Shown: positions 1 through 11,952, counted from the first letter of the stretch. The stretch: DNA of 64,000 bases from Bradyrhizobium diversitatis (GCF_016031635.1 NZ_JACEGD010000020.1:62001-126000); one strand, 5' to 3'. Notes: generated by a model from the letters alone, not told the origin. Numbers and translations are program-made.

Positions 1-126
1 TACTGAACTCCCGCGCCACTGGAGGAGGGGGACAAATGCGCAACGCGAAGGCTCAGCGTGCAAACATTATGGGCTTGGCCAGCGTCATGCAGCAACAGCC
101 GAGGCCGCATGTCAGTCATGCGGAAA
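1..126. other. Window edge, no gene recognised
   Basis: Nothing here can be assigned. The stretch lies downstream of the minus-strand LysR gene and holds only short open frames without family resemblance. Confidence 0.4.
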
Positions 127-1020
127 TCAGGACGGCCAGCGCTGCGCCTTGCTCACCACGAAGTCGCGGAACACCTGCACGCGCGCGACCGTCTTCAATT
201 CCTCGGGATAGACGAAGTAGGTGTCGAGCTGGATCGAATCCGACTCGCCGAACAGCTGCACGAGTTTGTTCTGCTCCTCGACGAGATAGTCCGGCAGCGC
301 GGCGATGCCGAGGCCCTGCTGACAGGCGCGCACGAGACCGAGGATGTTGTTGACCTTGAAATAGGCTTCGCGCGGGCCGGAGCCGTTGCGTCCGGCTTCG
401 ATCAGCCAATTGCGATTCTGAAGATGCGGCGCGAAGCTGCCGTCGCTCAGCGTGATGATGCGGTGGGAGTCGAGCTCCTCCAGCGTGCGCGGCGTGCCGA
501 AGCGCTTGATGTATTCCGGCGAGCAATAGGCGTGGAAGCCCATCGCGAACAGCTTGCGCTGGATCAGGTCCGGCTGCGTCGGCTTGCGGGTGCGGATCGC
601 GACATCGGCCTCCCGCATCGACAGATCGAGCTCCTCGTCGGTGACGATCAGCGAGATGCGGATCTCCGGATAGAGCGCGGTGAACTCGCCGAGCCGCGGG
701 ATCAGCCAGTTGATGCCGACGCCGGGCGTGGTGGTGATCTTGAGGTCGCCGCTCGGCCGCTCGCGGCTGTCGGTCAGCTTGGCGCGCGCCGCCTGCAGCT
801 GCATGAACACGTCATGCGCGGTGCGGAAGAGCAGGTCGCCCTGCTCGGTGAGGATCAGGCCGCGGGCGTGGCGGTGGAACAGCGAGACCGAGAGCTCCTG
901 CTCCAGCGCCGAGACCTGGCGCGACACCGCCGATTGCGACAGGCCGAGCTGCTCGCCCGCATGCGTGAAGCTGCCCGCTTCCGCCGCAGCGTGAAACACC
1001 TTCAGCTTGTCCCAATCCAT
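127..1020 (-). CDS. LysR-family transcriptional regulator
   Basis: A DNA-binding regulator of about 297 residues from the ATG at 1020; an upstream in-frame start at 1050 would add ten residues. The N-terminal winged helix-turn-helix (residues about 1-60, with AGEQLGLSQSAVSRQVSALE) is classic LysR, followed by the type 2 periplasmic-binding-like effector domain (about 90-290). I prefer 1020 because MDWDKLKVF is the usual LysR beginning. The gene ends just outside the left edge zone and lies 34 bases downstream of trxB on the same strand, so both may be co-transcribed. The ligand and target genes cannot be read from the sequence. Confidence 0.93.
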   Translation of the reverse strand: MDWDKLKVFHAAAEAGSFTHAGEQLGLSQSAVSRQVSALEQELSVSLFHRHARGLILTEQGDLLFRTAHDVFMQLQAARAKLTDSRERPSGDLKITTTPGVGINWLIPRLGEFTALYPEIRISLIVTDEELDLSMREADVAIRTRKPTQPDLIQRKLFAMGFHAYCSPEYIKRFGTPRTLEELDSHRIITLSDGSFAPHLQNRNWLIEAGRNGSGPREAYFKVNNILGLVRACQQGLGIAALPDYLVEEQNKLVQLFGESDSIQLDTYFVYPEELKTVARVQVFRDFVVSKAQRWPS

Positions 1021-1054
1021 ATCCGTAAATCCGTCGCGTGTTCGAGGCATGATG

Positions 1055-2020
1055 TTATTCCGCTGCCGCGCGCTCGCTGGCGCGAAGGGCCAAGAAACGT
1101 TCGGCTTCGAGTGCGGCCATGCAGCCGAGGCCGGCGGCCGTCACGGCCTGGCGATAGGTTTCGTCGGCGACGTCGCCGGCGGCGAACAGGCCGGGCACCG
1201 AGGTGGCGGTCGAGTTCGGGGCGACCTCGACATAGCCCGACGGTTTCAGCTTGACCTGGTCCTTGACAAGCTCCGTCGCCGGCGCGTGGCCGATGGCGAT
1301 GAAGACGCCGTCCGCCTTCACGTCCGTGAGCGCGCCGGACTTGACGTTCTTGAGCCGGACATGGGTGACCTTGTTCGGGTTCTCGGTGCCGCAGATCTCG
1401 TCGACGGCCGAGTCCCAGATCACCTTGATCTTCGGGTGCTTGAACAGGCGTTCCTGCAGGATGCGCTCGGCGCGGAAGTGATCGCGACGATGCACGATGG
1501 TGACCTGCGAGGCGTGGTTGGTGAGGTACAGGGCTTCCTCGACCGCGGTGTTGCCGCCGCCGACCACGATCACGTCCTTGCCCCTGTAGAAGAAGCCGTC
1601 GCAGGTGGCGCAGGCCGACACGCCGCCACCCTGGAACTTGGCTTCGGACGGCAGCCCGAGCCAGCGCGCTTGCGCGCCGGTGGCGAGGATCACGGTGTCG
1701 GCGAGATAGACGTCGCCGCTGTCGCAGGTGAGGCGGAACGGCCGCTGCGCCGTCTCCAGCCTGGTAACCAGATCGGTGACGATCCTGGTGCCGACATGGA
1801 CCGCCTGCTTCTCCATCTGCTCCATCAGCCAGGGGCCCTGGATCACGTCGGCGAAGCCCGGATAATTCTCGACGTCGGTGGTGATGGTGAGCTGGCCGCC
1901 GGGCTGGATGCCCTGGATCAGGATCGGCTCGAGCATCGCCCGCGCGGCATAGATCGCCGCCGTGTAGCCGGCGGGGCCGGAGCCGATAATGACGACCTTT
2001 GCATGAACAGGAGCGGACAT
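1055..2020 (-). CDS. trxB: Thioredoxin-disulfide reductase
   Basis: Cytosolic FAD enzyme of 321 residues that uses NADPH to reduce thioredoxin. The N-terminal FAD-binding GSGPAGYTAAIYAARA motif is at about residues 12-27, the redox-active CATC pair at about residues 138-141, the NADPH-binding GGGNTAVEEA motif just after it, and the C-terminal FAD motif GLFAAGDV near residue 285. The length matches the bacterial family (about 315-325). It lies upstream of the LysR gene on the same strand and is divergent from the Lrp-type regulator, leaving about 270 bases for both promoters. Confidence 0.97.
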   Translation of the reverse strand: MSAPVHAKVVIIGSGPAGYTAAIYAARAMLEPILIQGIQPGGQLTITTDVENYPGFADVIQGPWLMEQMEKQAVHVGTRIVTDLVTRLETAQRPFRLTCDSGDVYLADTVILATGAQARWLGLPSEAKFQGGGVSACATCDGFFYRGKDVIVVGGGNTAVEEALYLTNHASQVTIVHRRDHFRAERILQERLFKHPKIKVIWDSAVDEICGTENPNKVTHVRLKNVKSGALTDVKADGVFIAIGHAPATELVKDQVKLKPSGYVEVAPNSTATSVPGLFAAGDVADETYRQAVTAAGLGCMAALEAERFLALRASERAAAE

Positions 2021-2287
2021 TTCGATGGACGCCTTTTCACGGGGGATTTGCAGCGCGGGCGCGGAAGGTGCCGGGAGGCCTCGCGGAGGCGCTGAAATAT
2101 CAGAGCTAATCTAAGCCTTCTGGTGAGCTATGCAAGAATTGCATTCCCTCTCGGCGGATTTTTCCAACAGGGAACAAAAGTCGATTGCGTTGCACGCGCA
2201 ATAAAATTGCGCTGCCCGTGCCGACTGGGCTATGAGGATTTCGACAAACCATCCAATACCGCTGCAAAGGGCAGGAGTTCCAATCAC

Positions 2288-2767
2288 GTGTCGCGGAACC
2301 TAGACGAGATCGACCTGAAGATTCTCACCGAGATTCAGGCCGACGGTCGAATCACGAATGTCGAGCTGGCCAAGCGCGTCGGCATCTCGCCGCCCCCCTG
2401 CCTGCGCCGTGTCCGGGCGCTGGAGGAGGAGGGCTACATCCACGGCTATCGGGGCCTGCTCGACGCCCGCAAACTCGGCTTCGACGTCACCGTGTTCGCG
2501 GCCGTGCACCTGTCCAGCCAGGCCGAGGCGGATTTGCGCGCTTTCGAGGATTTCGTCCGCGCCGAGCCCCTGGTGCGGGAATGCTGGATGCTGTCGGGCG
2601 AGGTCGATTTCATCCTCAAATGCGTTGCGCCCGACATGGCGACCTTCCAGGATTTCGTCACGCACCTGACGGCCGCGCCACATGTCCGCAACGTGCGGAC
2701 ATCATTGGTGCTGCACAATTCGAAGTATGAAGCCGCCGTGCCGCTGGACGTGAAGGGACGAAGGTAG
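2288..2767 (+). CDS. Lrp/AsnC-family transcriptional regulator
   Basis: A 159-residue regulator with an N-terminal helix-turn-helix (LAKRVGISPPPCLRRVRALEE) and a C-terminal RAM/AsnC ligand-binding domain (about 70-150). The open frame extends upstream to 2123, but that extension is not family-like. I chose the GTG at 2288, giving VSRNLDEIDLKILTEIQADG, because AGGAG lies about nine bases upstream and the length fits the family (150-165). Such proteins form octamers and usually sense amino acids. The AT-richer leader at about 2180-2215 could hold an autoregulatory site. It is divergent from trxB. Confidence 0.93.
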   Translation: MSRNLDEIDLKILTEIQADGRITNVELAKRVGISPPPCLRRVRALEEEGYIHGYRGLLDARKLGFDVTVFAAVHLSSQAEADLRAFEDFVRAEPLVRECWMLSGEVDFILKCVAPDMATFQDFVTHLTAAPHVRNVRTSLVLHNSKYEAAVPLDVKGRR

Positions 2768-2860
2768 ATTTTCCGTTCTCGTGCCCCGGACGCAGCGCTC
2801 CGGGACAGGAAGAGATGCTGCTGCTCCACGCTCCGTCATAGAGAGCGACACGCAGATACG

Positions 2861-2889
2861 AAAAAGGCCGCGCGTCGCGCGGCCTTTTG
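2861..2889. terminator. Bidirectional intrinsic terminator between the Lrp gene and greA
   Basis: An inverted repeat GGCCGCGC-GTC-GCGCGGCC is flanked by A5 on the left and T4 on the right, so it can end transcription from both converging genes. Confidence 0.8.
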
Positions 2890-2919
2890 AAGACATCGTC
2901 GTACGCAGGCGGCAAATCC

Positions 2920-3393
2920 TTACCGCCACTCCACCTTGGTGATCTCATACGCCTTGGCGCCGCCGGGTGCGTTGACTTCGACGGTCGATCCCTTCTTCTT
3001 GCCTATCAACGCGCGCGCGAGCGGCGAGGTGATGGAGATGCGGCCCTTCTTGGCGTCGGCCTCGACCTCGCCGACGATCTGCCACACCGTCTTCTTCTCG
3101 GTGTCCTCGTCGACCAGCGTCACGGTGGCGCCGAACTTGATGGTGTCGCCGGAGAGCTTGGAAATGTCGATGATGTCGGCGCGCGCGAGCTTGTCCTCGA
3201 GCTCGGCGATGCGGCCTTCATTGTGGGACTGCTCTTCCTTCGCGGCATGATATTCCGCGTTTTCCGACAGGTCTCCGTGCGAGCGCGCCTCCGCGATATG
3301 CTCGATGATCCGCGGACGGTCCACGGACTGGCGCTGCTTCAATTCTTCCCCGAGCGCGACAAAGCCGGCCTGGGTCATCGGAACCTTTTCCAT
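2920..3393 (-). CDS. greA: Transcription elongation factor GreA
   Basis: A 157-residue cleavage factor that rescues backtracked RNA polymerase through its secondary channel. The N-terminal coiled coil (residues 1-75) contains the characteristic EARSHGDLSENAEYHAAKEE segment with the acidic tip residues, followed by the FKBP-like C-terminal domain ending in the PGGAKAYEITKVEW stretch. The frame is open upstream to 3579, but the ATG at 3393 (MEKVPMTQAGF) is the conserved start and gives the normal family length. It lies about 215 bases downstream of carB on the same strand; greA often follows carB in rhizobia. Confidence 0.97.
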   Translation of the reverse strand: MEKVPMTQAGFVALGEELKQRQSVDRPRIIEHIAEARSHGDLSENAEYHAAKEEQSHNEGRIAELEDKLARADIIDISKLSGDTIKFGATVTLVDEDTEKKTVWQIVGEVEADAKKGRISITSPLARALIGKKKGSTVEVNAPGGAKAYEITKVEWR

Positions 3394-3607
3394 CGTCTCT
3401 CTCGTCCTTCGATCGTGCGCCCCAAACGCGGATGGGCGCCGCAACCTTGATTCGTCAGTGTTTCCGGAGCCCAACGCAGGGACTGCCAGACGTTGACAGA
3501 TATGGGCTTTTAGCGCCGGAACAGAACCACCACCTGGCCGGACAGTTCCTCCGGCCATTGTGGCTTCATCGCCAATCACTTAGCAGCGGCTTCGCCGGAG
3601 CTAGCGA

Positions 3608-7075
<3,468 letters not shown>

Positions 7076-7099
7076 CGCTCACGGGCTGGAATCTGGGCA

Positions 7100-7130
7100 C
7101 AAAAAAAGGGCGCGCTTGCCGCGCGTCCCC
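7100..7130 (-). terminator. Intrinsic terminator or attenuator directly upstream of carB
   Basis: Read on the minus strand, a GC-rich hairpin (GGGACGCGC loop GCGCGCCC) is followed by seven T residues. The T run ends about 25 bases before the carB ATG. It may end the transcript of the upstream tRNA-like element, or act as an attenuator in the carB leader. I cannot tell which from the sequence. Confidence 0.65.
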
Positions 7131-7345
7131 ATTTGGCGAGAGCGCGGGGTCTCCCTCGCGCGCGGGTGGGTCTTAGACCAGTTTTAGGGGCGGCGAAACC
7201 CCGAAAAATGCCCATCAACCGGCAATTTTCAGGGGTTTGGGGGGCAGTCCGCCGAGCGCGCCCAGCTTCGCCCTTCGGGCTTCGCCGCGGCAGCCTTCGC
7301 CACGATAGGGCTTGCCGAGCCGAAGCTGGCGGAGCCAGCGAAGGC

Positions 7346-7421
7346 TGGAGACCCGGCCTGGATTTGAACCAGGATGAAGAGCGATGCACCGCCCCCGCGT
7401 AGACACTTCCGCCACCGGGCC
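7346..7421 (-). tRNA. tRNA-like element with non-canonical anticodon loop (possible tRNA pseudogene)
   Basis: On the minus strand this 76-base element has a 7-bp acceptor stem (GGCCCGG with CCGGGTC, one G-T pair), a perfect T arm (CCTGG TTCAAAT CCAGG), a Leu-like D arm (GCGG...CGC) and an encoded terminal CCA. Canonical numbering puts GGTGCAT in the anticodon loop, which lacks the universal U33, and the inner anticodon-stem pairs mismatch; a shifted stem leaves a six-base loop. The long variable arm expected for Leu is absent. It could be a decayed tRNA or a tRNA-shaped RNA that does not decode. Confidence 0.5.
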
Positions 7422-7475
7422 GCGGCGATTATGTCCGATTGCAGTGCGACAAGCTACAACGGCTAATTGTTATGC

Positions 7476-8177
7476 TTAACGAACCAGAGGTGGCCGGGCG
7501 ATGAAGGTCATGCGCCAGCGATTGTGGCCGATATTGCCTTGGGCGCGCTGGACCGCGAATCCGGCCGCCTTCAGCTTGGCGGTGATCTCGTCCTCGCTGT
7601 AGCGCTGCAGCCCGATTTTCGAACGCAACTGCCGGTAATCCGACAGCGCGGTGCTGATCAGCCCGATCAGCGCGTCCTTCAGGAAGCCATGGCGCAGGCC
7701 GAAGCCGAGCAGCGCCATCACGTCCCTGCCCATGCCGACATTGGGCTGGAGAATGTCGCCGAGCACCAGCTTGCCGGAAGGCTTCAGGATACGGCGGATG
7801 TTGAGGAGGGCGGCGTCGAGCTCCTCCGGCGTCATGTATTGCGCGACCGAGTTCATCACCACGAGGTCGATCGACTGGTCCTGCATCTTGCGGATGTCGT
7901 CGAGCGAGCGGACGCGGATCTTGGTGTTCGGGGCAAACCGCGCGATCAGCCGCCCACGCACGCCCGGCGCAGGCTCGGCCAGAATCAGCTTGCCGCAGGC
8001 GGCCGCCACCTCGCTCGCCGACAGCGCTTCCCCACAGGCATAGTCCAGCACCGTCGCATCGGGCGAGGGGATGTAGCCGATGATGTCCCGCGCAATGATC
8101 TGGAAGTGCAGGTCGCGATGCAGCTTGCTGACATAGATCGTATGCGTCGAGTCGTAATAATCGATCCAATCGTCCAT
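7476..8177 (-). CDS. SAM-dependent class I methyltransferase
   Basis: A 233-residue protein with the Rossmann-like methyltransferase core: motif I VLDYACGEA at about residues 44-52, an acidic residue after the second strand (ILAEPAPG), and motif IV-like SIDLVVMNSVAQYM. The post-core LKPSGKLVLGD segment is typical of class I enzymes. The substrate is unknown. I start at the ATG at 8177 (MDDWIDYYDST); a TTG three codons upstream is possible. It is divergent from the dps-like gene with about 115 bases between them. Confidence 0.88.
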   Translation of the reverse strand: MDDWIDYYDSTHTIYVSKLHRDLHFQIIARDIIGYIPSPDATVLDYACGEALSASEVAAACGKLILAEPAPGVRGRLIARFAPNTKIRVRSLDDIRKMQDQSIDLVVMNSVAQYMTPEELDAALLNIRRILKPSGKLVLGDILQPNVGMGRDVMALLGFGLRHGFLKDALIGLISTALSDYRQLRSKIGLQRYSEDEITAKLKAAGFAVQRAQGNIGHNRWRMTFIARPPLVR

Positions 8178-8291
8178 GCTATTCAAAGGTCCCGGCCAAA
8201 CGGTTCCGATGGAGGAACCGGCGCTGCCCGCCTTGCGTTAGGGGTGCGACGGCGTGCCGTCAATGTCCGCGTCCTAACAGGAAGGTCTCCC

Positions 8292-8813
8292 GTGAGCAAA
8301 ACCAGCAAGGTCTCGCCCGATCTCGATACCCCCACTGACCTGTCGTCCGATGGGGTCAAGAAGGTCTCGGAGGCGCTCAACGTGCTTCTGGCCGACGCGT
8401 TCGCGCTTTACCTCAAAACCAAGAATTTCCACTGGCACATCAGCGGGCGCCACTTCCGGGATTATCATCTGCTGCTCGACGAGCAGTCCGACCAGATCTT
8501 CGCCACCACTGACCAGCTCGCCGAGCGCGTCCGCAAGATCGGCGGCGCCACGCTGAAGTCGATCGGCCAGGTCGCAAAGCTCCAGACCATCAAGGACAAC
8601 AACGAGGACTACGTCCCGCCGCGCGAGATGCTGCGCGAGCTGATGCAGGACAACAAGCACGTCGCCGCCGCGATGCGCAAGGCGCACGAGGTCTGCGACG
8701 AGGCCGGTGACGTTGCCAGCGCCAGCATCCTCGAAAACTTCATCGACGAGACCGAGCGCCGCACCTGGTTCCTGTTCGAGGCGACGCGGCAGGAAGGTGC
8801 GAACGAGGCGTAG
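8292..8813 (+). CDS. dps: Dps-family ferritin-like DNA-protecting protein
   Basis: A 173-residue protein of the Dps class, which forms 12-subunit shells that oxidise and store iron and protect DNA under starvation or oxidative stress. The ferroxidase signature is visible as KTKNFHWHISGRHFRDYHLL and LLDEQSDQIF at about residues 40-70, with conserved His, Asp and Glu. The C-terminal half carries ILENFIDETERRTWFLFEA. The GTG at 8292 is chosen because AGGAAGG lies seven bases upstream and the family starts here; the longer upstream frame overlaps the methyltransferase and is antisense to it. Confidence 0.93.
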   Translation: MSKTSKVSPDLDTPTDLSSDGVKKVSEALNVLLADAFALYLKTKNFHWHISGRHFRDYHLLLDEQSDQIFATTDQLAERVRKIGGATLKSIGQVAKLQTIKDNNEDYVPPREMLRELMQDNKHVAAAMRKAHEVCDEAGDVASASILENFIDETERRTWFLFEATRQEGANEA

Positions 8814-8825
8814 CAGGGATCCTTG

Positions 8826-8903
8826 GGTGGGTTAGCCAAAGGCATAGCCCACCACGTCTGTCTCGGCGGAACGGAAGAGGTGGATTGCGCTTTGCTAATC
8901 CAC
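8826..8903. repeat. Paired palindromic intergenic repeat
   Basis: Two adjacent hairpins: GGTGGGTTAGCC with GGCATAGCCCACC, then GGTGGATT with AATCCACT around a GCGCTTTGCT core. This layout resembles the short GTGGGTTA-type palindromic repeats I recall from Bradyrhizobium intergenic regions. It lies between the converging dps and cupin genes and could also act as a terminator. Confidence 0.6.
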
Positions 8904-8923
8904 TTGCGGCACCGCTTTTGCGG

Positions 8924-9445
8924 CTACCGCCACAGCCGCATCAGCGCGCCATCCTTGCCCGTCACCGGATCGGCCGGCGGCAGCGCGACTTGCGGAATCG
9001 TCTTCAGCGCCTTGGCGTGGTTGTCCGGCGTCGCCCTCGTGATCTCCATCCGGCTTCCCGGCGGATAGGCGCCGATCACGCAGAAATCATCGCTCGCCTG
9101 GATGCGCTGATGCCCGGTGCCGGCCGGCAGGATCGCGACGTCGCCGGCCTTGATCTGAAGCTCCTGGCCATGATCGCCGCCGAAACGGACGCTTGCACTG
9201 CCGCGCGCGACGCCGAGCACTTCGTGCACCGTCGCGTGATAATGCAGATAGCCGTAGACGCCGTTGCGCCACGTCCCGCCCCAGCCATTGCGTTCGAACA
9301 GGTCTTCGTTGGTCTCTTCCGGATGCTTCGGATCGAGCTTCACCGCGCCCTGGTAGACCAGGAACGGAAGGATGTTGTTCGGCACGAGGCCATCGTCTTC
9401 GAACACGATGGCGAGCGGCTCGGCATTGTCGCGGACGACGGACAT
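8924..9445 (-). CDS. Cupin-domain protein (YjlB-like)
   Basis: A 173-residue single-domain cupin. The metal-site motif is visible as GYLHYHATVHEVLGV (His residues near 82-88) and the second motif as GDVAILPAGTGHQRI. Sequences of this kind are usually annotated as YjlB-like cupins of unknown function. The ATG at 9445 (MSVVRDNAEP) is chosen because the upstream open frame is not protein-like and the length fits. It stands alone between dps and a small conserved gene. Confidence 0.85.
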   Translation of the reverse strand: MSVVRDNAEPLAIVFEDDGLVPNNILPFLVYQGAVKLDPKHPEETNEDLFERNGWGGTWRNGVYGYLHYHATVHEVLGVARGSASVRFGGDHGQELQIKAGDVAILPAGTGHQRIQASDDFCVIGAYPPGSRMEITRATPDNHAKALKTIPQVALPPADPVTGKDGALMRLWR

Positions 9446-9591
9446 GGGGGCCCCTAACTGGCAACGGACCGGAATCAAGAGAGCGCAGGCCCTCTTGTTC
9501 CTCACGACACTCCATATGCCGGCTTGACCGAGATCAAGGCGCTGGCGGCCAATGGCGGGCACGCAGATCGAAGCGAAGGAGGGGGAACGCC

Positions 9592-9807
9592 ATGTACGCA
9601 TCCGACGTTGCGCAGCGTCATTTTTCGGCGGCCGTCGACGAGGCGGAGACGGCCGGCCTCGGGCACGAAGCCGTCTGCCGGGCGTTGCTCGGTTTGGTGA
9701 TTTCGAAATATCTGGAGACGAGGTCGGTCGCCGACATCCAGGCAGAGCTGCGCTTCATCGCCGAGAACTGCGATCCCGACACGGATTTCATGTTCATGCG
9801 TCCGTGA
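9592..9807 (+). CDS. Small conserved hypothetical protein
   Basis: A 71-residue cytosolic protein, mostly helical by composition, with MYASDVAQRHFSAAVDEAE at the N-terminus and ending ENCDPDTDFMFMRP. I do not recognise a family. The start is supported by a strong GAAGGAGGGGG ribosome-binding site about eight bases before the ATG. It converges with carA across a short hairpin. Codon use is like the neighbours, which supports a real gene. Confidence 0.7.
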   Translation: MYASDVAQRHFSAAVDEAETAGLGHEAVCRALLGLVISKYLETRSVADIQAELRFIAENCDPDTDFMFMRP

Positions 9808-9818
9808 CAGAGCCCCAC

Positions 9819-9840
9819 CCCGGCGGACTCGTCCGCCGGG
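9819..9840. terminator. Strong GC hairpin between the small gene and carA
   Basis: Perfect ten-base inverted repeat CCCGGCGGAC-TC-GTCCGCCGGG between two converging genes. There is no long T run, so termination efficiency is uncertain. Confidence 0.5.
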
Positions 9841-9853
9841 CGATCTTGTCGCC

Positions 9854-11044
9854 TTACGCGCTTTTTCTCTGCCGCATCAGGTCGGCGAAGCGCTTGAAGA
9901 GATAGTGCGAGTCGCGCGGGCCCGGTGAGGCCTCCGGGTGGTACTGCACCGAGAACACCGGTTTGCCGTCGAGCTGGATGCCGCAATTTGAGCCGTCGAA
10001 CAGCGAGATGTGGGTCTGCGTCGCGCCCTTCGGCAGCGTCGTCTCGTCGACGGCAAAACCGTGGTTCATCGAGGTGATCTCGACCTTGCCGGTGGTCTCG
10101 TCCTTGACGGGATGATTGGCGCCGTGATGGCCCTGGTGCATCTTCTTCGTCTTGGCGCCGACGGCAAGGCCCAGCATCTGGTGGCCAAGGCAGATCCCGA
10201 AGGTCGGCGTGCCCGACTTGATCACGTCCCGGATCACAGGCACGGCATATTTGCCGGTCGCAGCCGGATCGCCCGGGCCGTTGGACAGGAACACGCCGTC
10301 CGGCTTCATCGCCAGAATGTCCTCGGCTGAGGTCGTCGCCGGCACCACCGTCACCTTGCAGCCGACCCCGGCGAGCAGGCGCAGGATGTTGCGCTTGATG
10401 CCGTAGTCGATCGCGACGACGTTGAATTCCGGATTCTCCTGCCGGCCGAAGCCTTTGTCCCACAGCCAGGGCGTCTCGTCCCAGCTGAAGCGCTGGCCGG
10501 AGGTGACCAGCGGCACGAGATCCATGCCCTCGAGGCCCGGCCATTCGCGCGCTTCTTCCTTCAGGCCATGCAGATCGAACTCGCCGGTCCTGGAATGCGC
10601 GATCACGGCGTTGGGCATGCCCTTGGAGCGGATCAGCGCGGTCAGCGCGCGGGTGTCGATGCCGGAGAGACCGATGATGCCGCGCGCCTTCAGCCAGCCG
10701 TCGAGATGCTTGGTGGCGCGGTAGTTCGAGGGATCGGTGATCGCGGTGCGCAGGATCACGCCGCGCGCGCCCGGCGTCGCCGCCATGTTCACCGTCTCGA
10801 TGTCGTCCTCGTTGATGCCGACATTGCCGATATGCGGGAAGGTGAAGGTGATGAGCTGTCCGGCATAGGAAGGATCGGTGAGGATCTCTTCATAGCCGGT
10901 CATCGCGGTGTTGAAGCAGACTTCACCGACGGCGTGGCCTTCGGCGCCGAGACCGAAGCCCTCGAGCACCGTACCGTCGGCAAGCACGAGGAGCGCGGTC
11001 GGTTTGTGGTCCGGCCAAGCGGTATCGTTGTCATGTTGTGTCAT
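9854..11044 (-). CDS. carA: Carbamoyl-phosphate synthase small subunit
   Basis: Glutaminase subunit (396 residues) that supplies ammonia to CarB. The N-terminal CarA-specific domain starts around LVLADGTVLEGFGLG; the C-terminal class I glutamine amidotransferase domain has the nucleophile motif FGICLGHQMLGLA at about residues 280-292 and the catalytic HPEAS near residue 369. The length fits the family (380-400). It is about 2.8 kb from carB on the same strand, with dps, methyltransferase and cupin genes between, so the two subunits are not in one simple operon. Confidence 0.97.
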   Translation of the reverse strand: MTQHDNDTAWPDHKPTALLVLADGTVLEGFGLGAEGHAVGEVCFNTAMTGYEEILTDPSYAGQLITFTFPHIGNVGINEDDIETVNMAATPGARGVILRTAITDPSNYRATKHLDGWLKARGIIGLSGIDTRALTALIRSKGMPNAVIAHSRTGEFDLHGLKEEAREWPGLEGMDLVPLVTSGQRFSWDETPWLWDKGFGRQENPEFNVVAIDYGIKRNILRLLAGVGCKVTVVPATTSAEDILAMKPDGVFLSNGPGDPAATGKYAVPVIRDVIKSGTPTFGICLGHQMLGLAVGAKTKKMHQGHHGANHPVKDETTGKVEITSMNHGFAVDETTLPKGATQTHISLFDGSNCGIQLDGKPVFSVQYHPEASPGPRDSHYLFKRFADLMRQRKSA

Positions 11045-11052
11045 GAGCCCGC

Positions 11053-11081
11053 TTCATAGTCCCCGCAGGCGCCGCCGTCAA
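11053..11081 (-). promoter_or_regulatory. Candidate carA promoter, nearly leaderless
   Basis: On the minus strand TTGACG and TATGAA are separated by 17 bases. The -10 element ends only eight bases before the carA ATG, so the predicted transcript start would be at or next to the start codon. Confidence 0.4.
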
Positions 11082-11118
11082 AGCGGAGAAGCGCCGATTC
11101 ACATGCGTTTTTGCATAT

Positions 11119-11146
11119 TTGACAGCTCGTCTCGGGCACTTAAGCT
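11119..11146 (+). promoter_or_regulatory. Candidate promoter for the alpha/beta hydrolase gene
   Basis: TTGACA, 16 bases, then TAAGCT, about 45 bases upstream of the ATG at 11191. The -35 is perfect, the -10 is weak. Confidence 0.35.
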
Positions 11147-11190
11147 CGGCCGCACAATTTCCGGCAATTTCCTGGGCTTGCGAGGCAATA

Positions 11191-11901
11191 ATGGACCAGA
11201 CCACCCCGATTCTGCTGGTTCCGGGGCTGGCCTCCTCGGCCCGGATCTACGCCCCGGTGATCCCGCCGCTATGGCAGTTTGGCCCCGTGACGATCGCCAA
11301 CCACATCCGCGACGACAGCATCGCGGCGATCGCCCGCCGCATCCTCGCCGAGGCGCCGCCGCGCTTCGCCCTCGCCGGCCATTCCATGGGCGGCTACATC
11401 GCCTTCGAGATCATGCGCCAGGCGGGTGAGCGCGTGACCAGGCTTGCGCTGATCAACACGCAGGCGCGGCCCGACACGCCGGAGGCGACCGCGCGCCGAT
11501 ATGCCCAGATGGAGCGCGCCAGGCGCGGCGAGCTTCGCGCCGTCCGCCAGGAGAGTTTTCCGGAGCTCGTGCATCCGTCGCGGCGCGATGATGCCGATAT
11601 TCTCGCGCTCGTGCATGCGCAGGACGAGGACGTCGGCGTCGAAGGCTATCTGCGGCAGCAGACCGCGATCATCGCACGGGTGGATTCGCGCCCGACGCTT
11701 TCAGCCATCAGGTGCCCGACGCTGGTGCTGACGGGCGATACCGACAACACCATCCCGAACGCACTCTCCAAGGAGATGGCCGAAGGCATCGCCGGCGCCA
11801 GGCTCGTGATCCTGGATCGTTGCGGGCACCTGCCGCAAGCCGAACAGCCGGAAGCGACAGTGCGGGCGCTCACCGAATGGCTCGGAACCGAGGTTGTCTG
11901 A
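11191..11901 (+). CDS. Alpha/beta-hydrolase fold protein
   Basis: A 236-residue serine hydrolase. The oxyanion region is ILLVPGLASSARIYAP, the nucleophile elbow is LAGHSMGGYIAFE (Ser near residue 66), the acid is in VLTGDTDNTIP and the catalytic His in LDRCGHLPQAEQPE. The substrate cannot be predicted. The ATG at 11191 has a GAGG about five bases upstream; an upstream in-frame start at 11119 would add non-family residues. The next gene begins 51 bases downstream and may be co-transcribed. Confidence 0.9.
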   Translation: MDQTTPILLVPGLASSARIYAPVIPPLWQFGPVTIANHIRDDSIAAIARRILAEAPPRFALAGHSMGGYIAFEIMRQAGERVTRLALINTQARPDTPEATARRYAQMERARRGELRAVRQESFPELVHPSRRDDADILALVHAQDEDVGVEGYLRQQTAIIARVDSRPTLSAIRCPTLVLTGDTDNTIPNALSKEMAEGIAGARLVILDRCGHLPQAEQPEATVRALTEWLGTEVV

Positions 11902-11952
11902 AGGCCACGAACGGCCTAGATCAGGCGTCGGATATTCGAAGGGATCACGATC

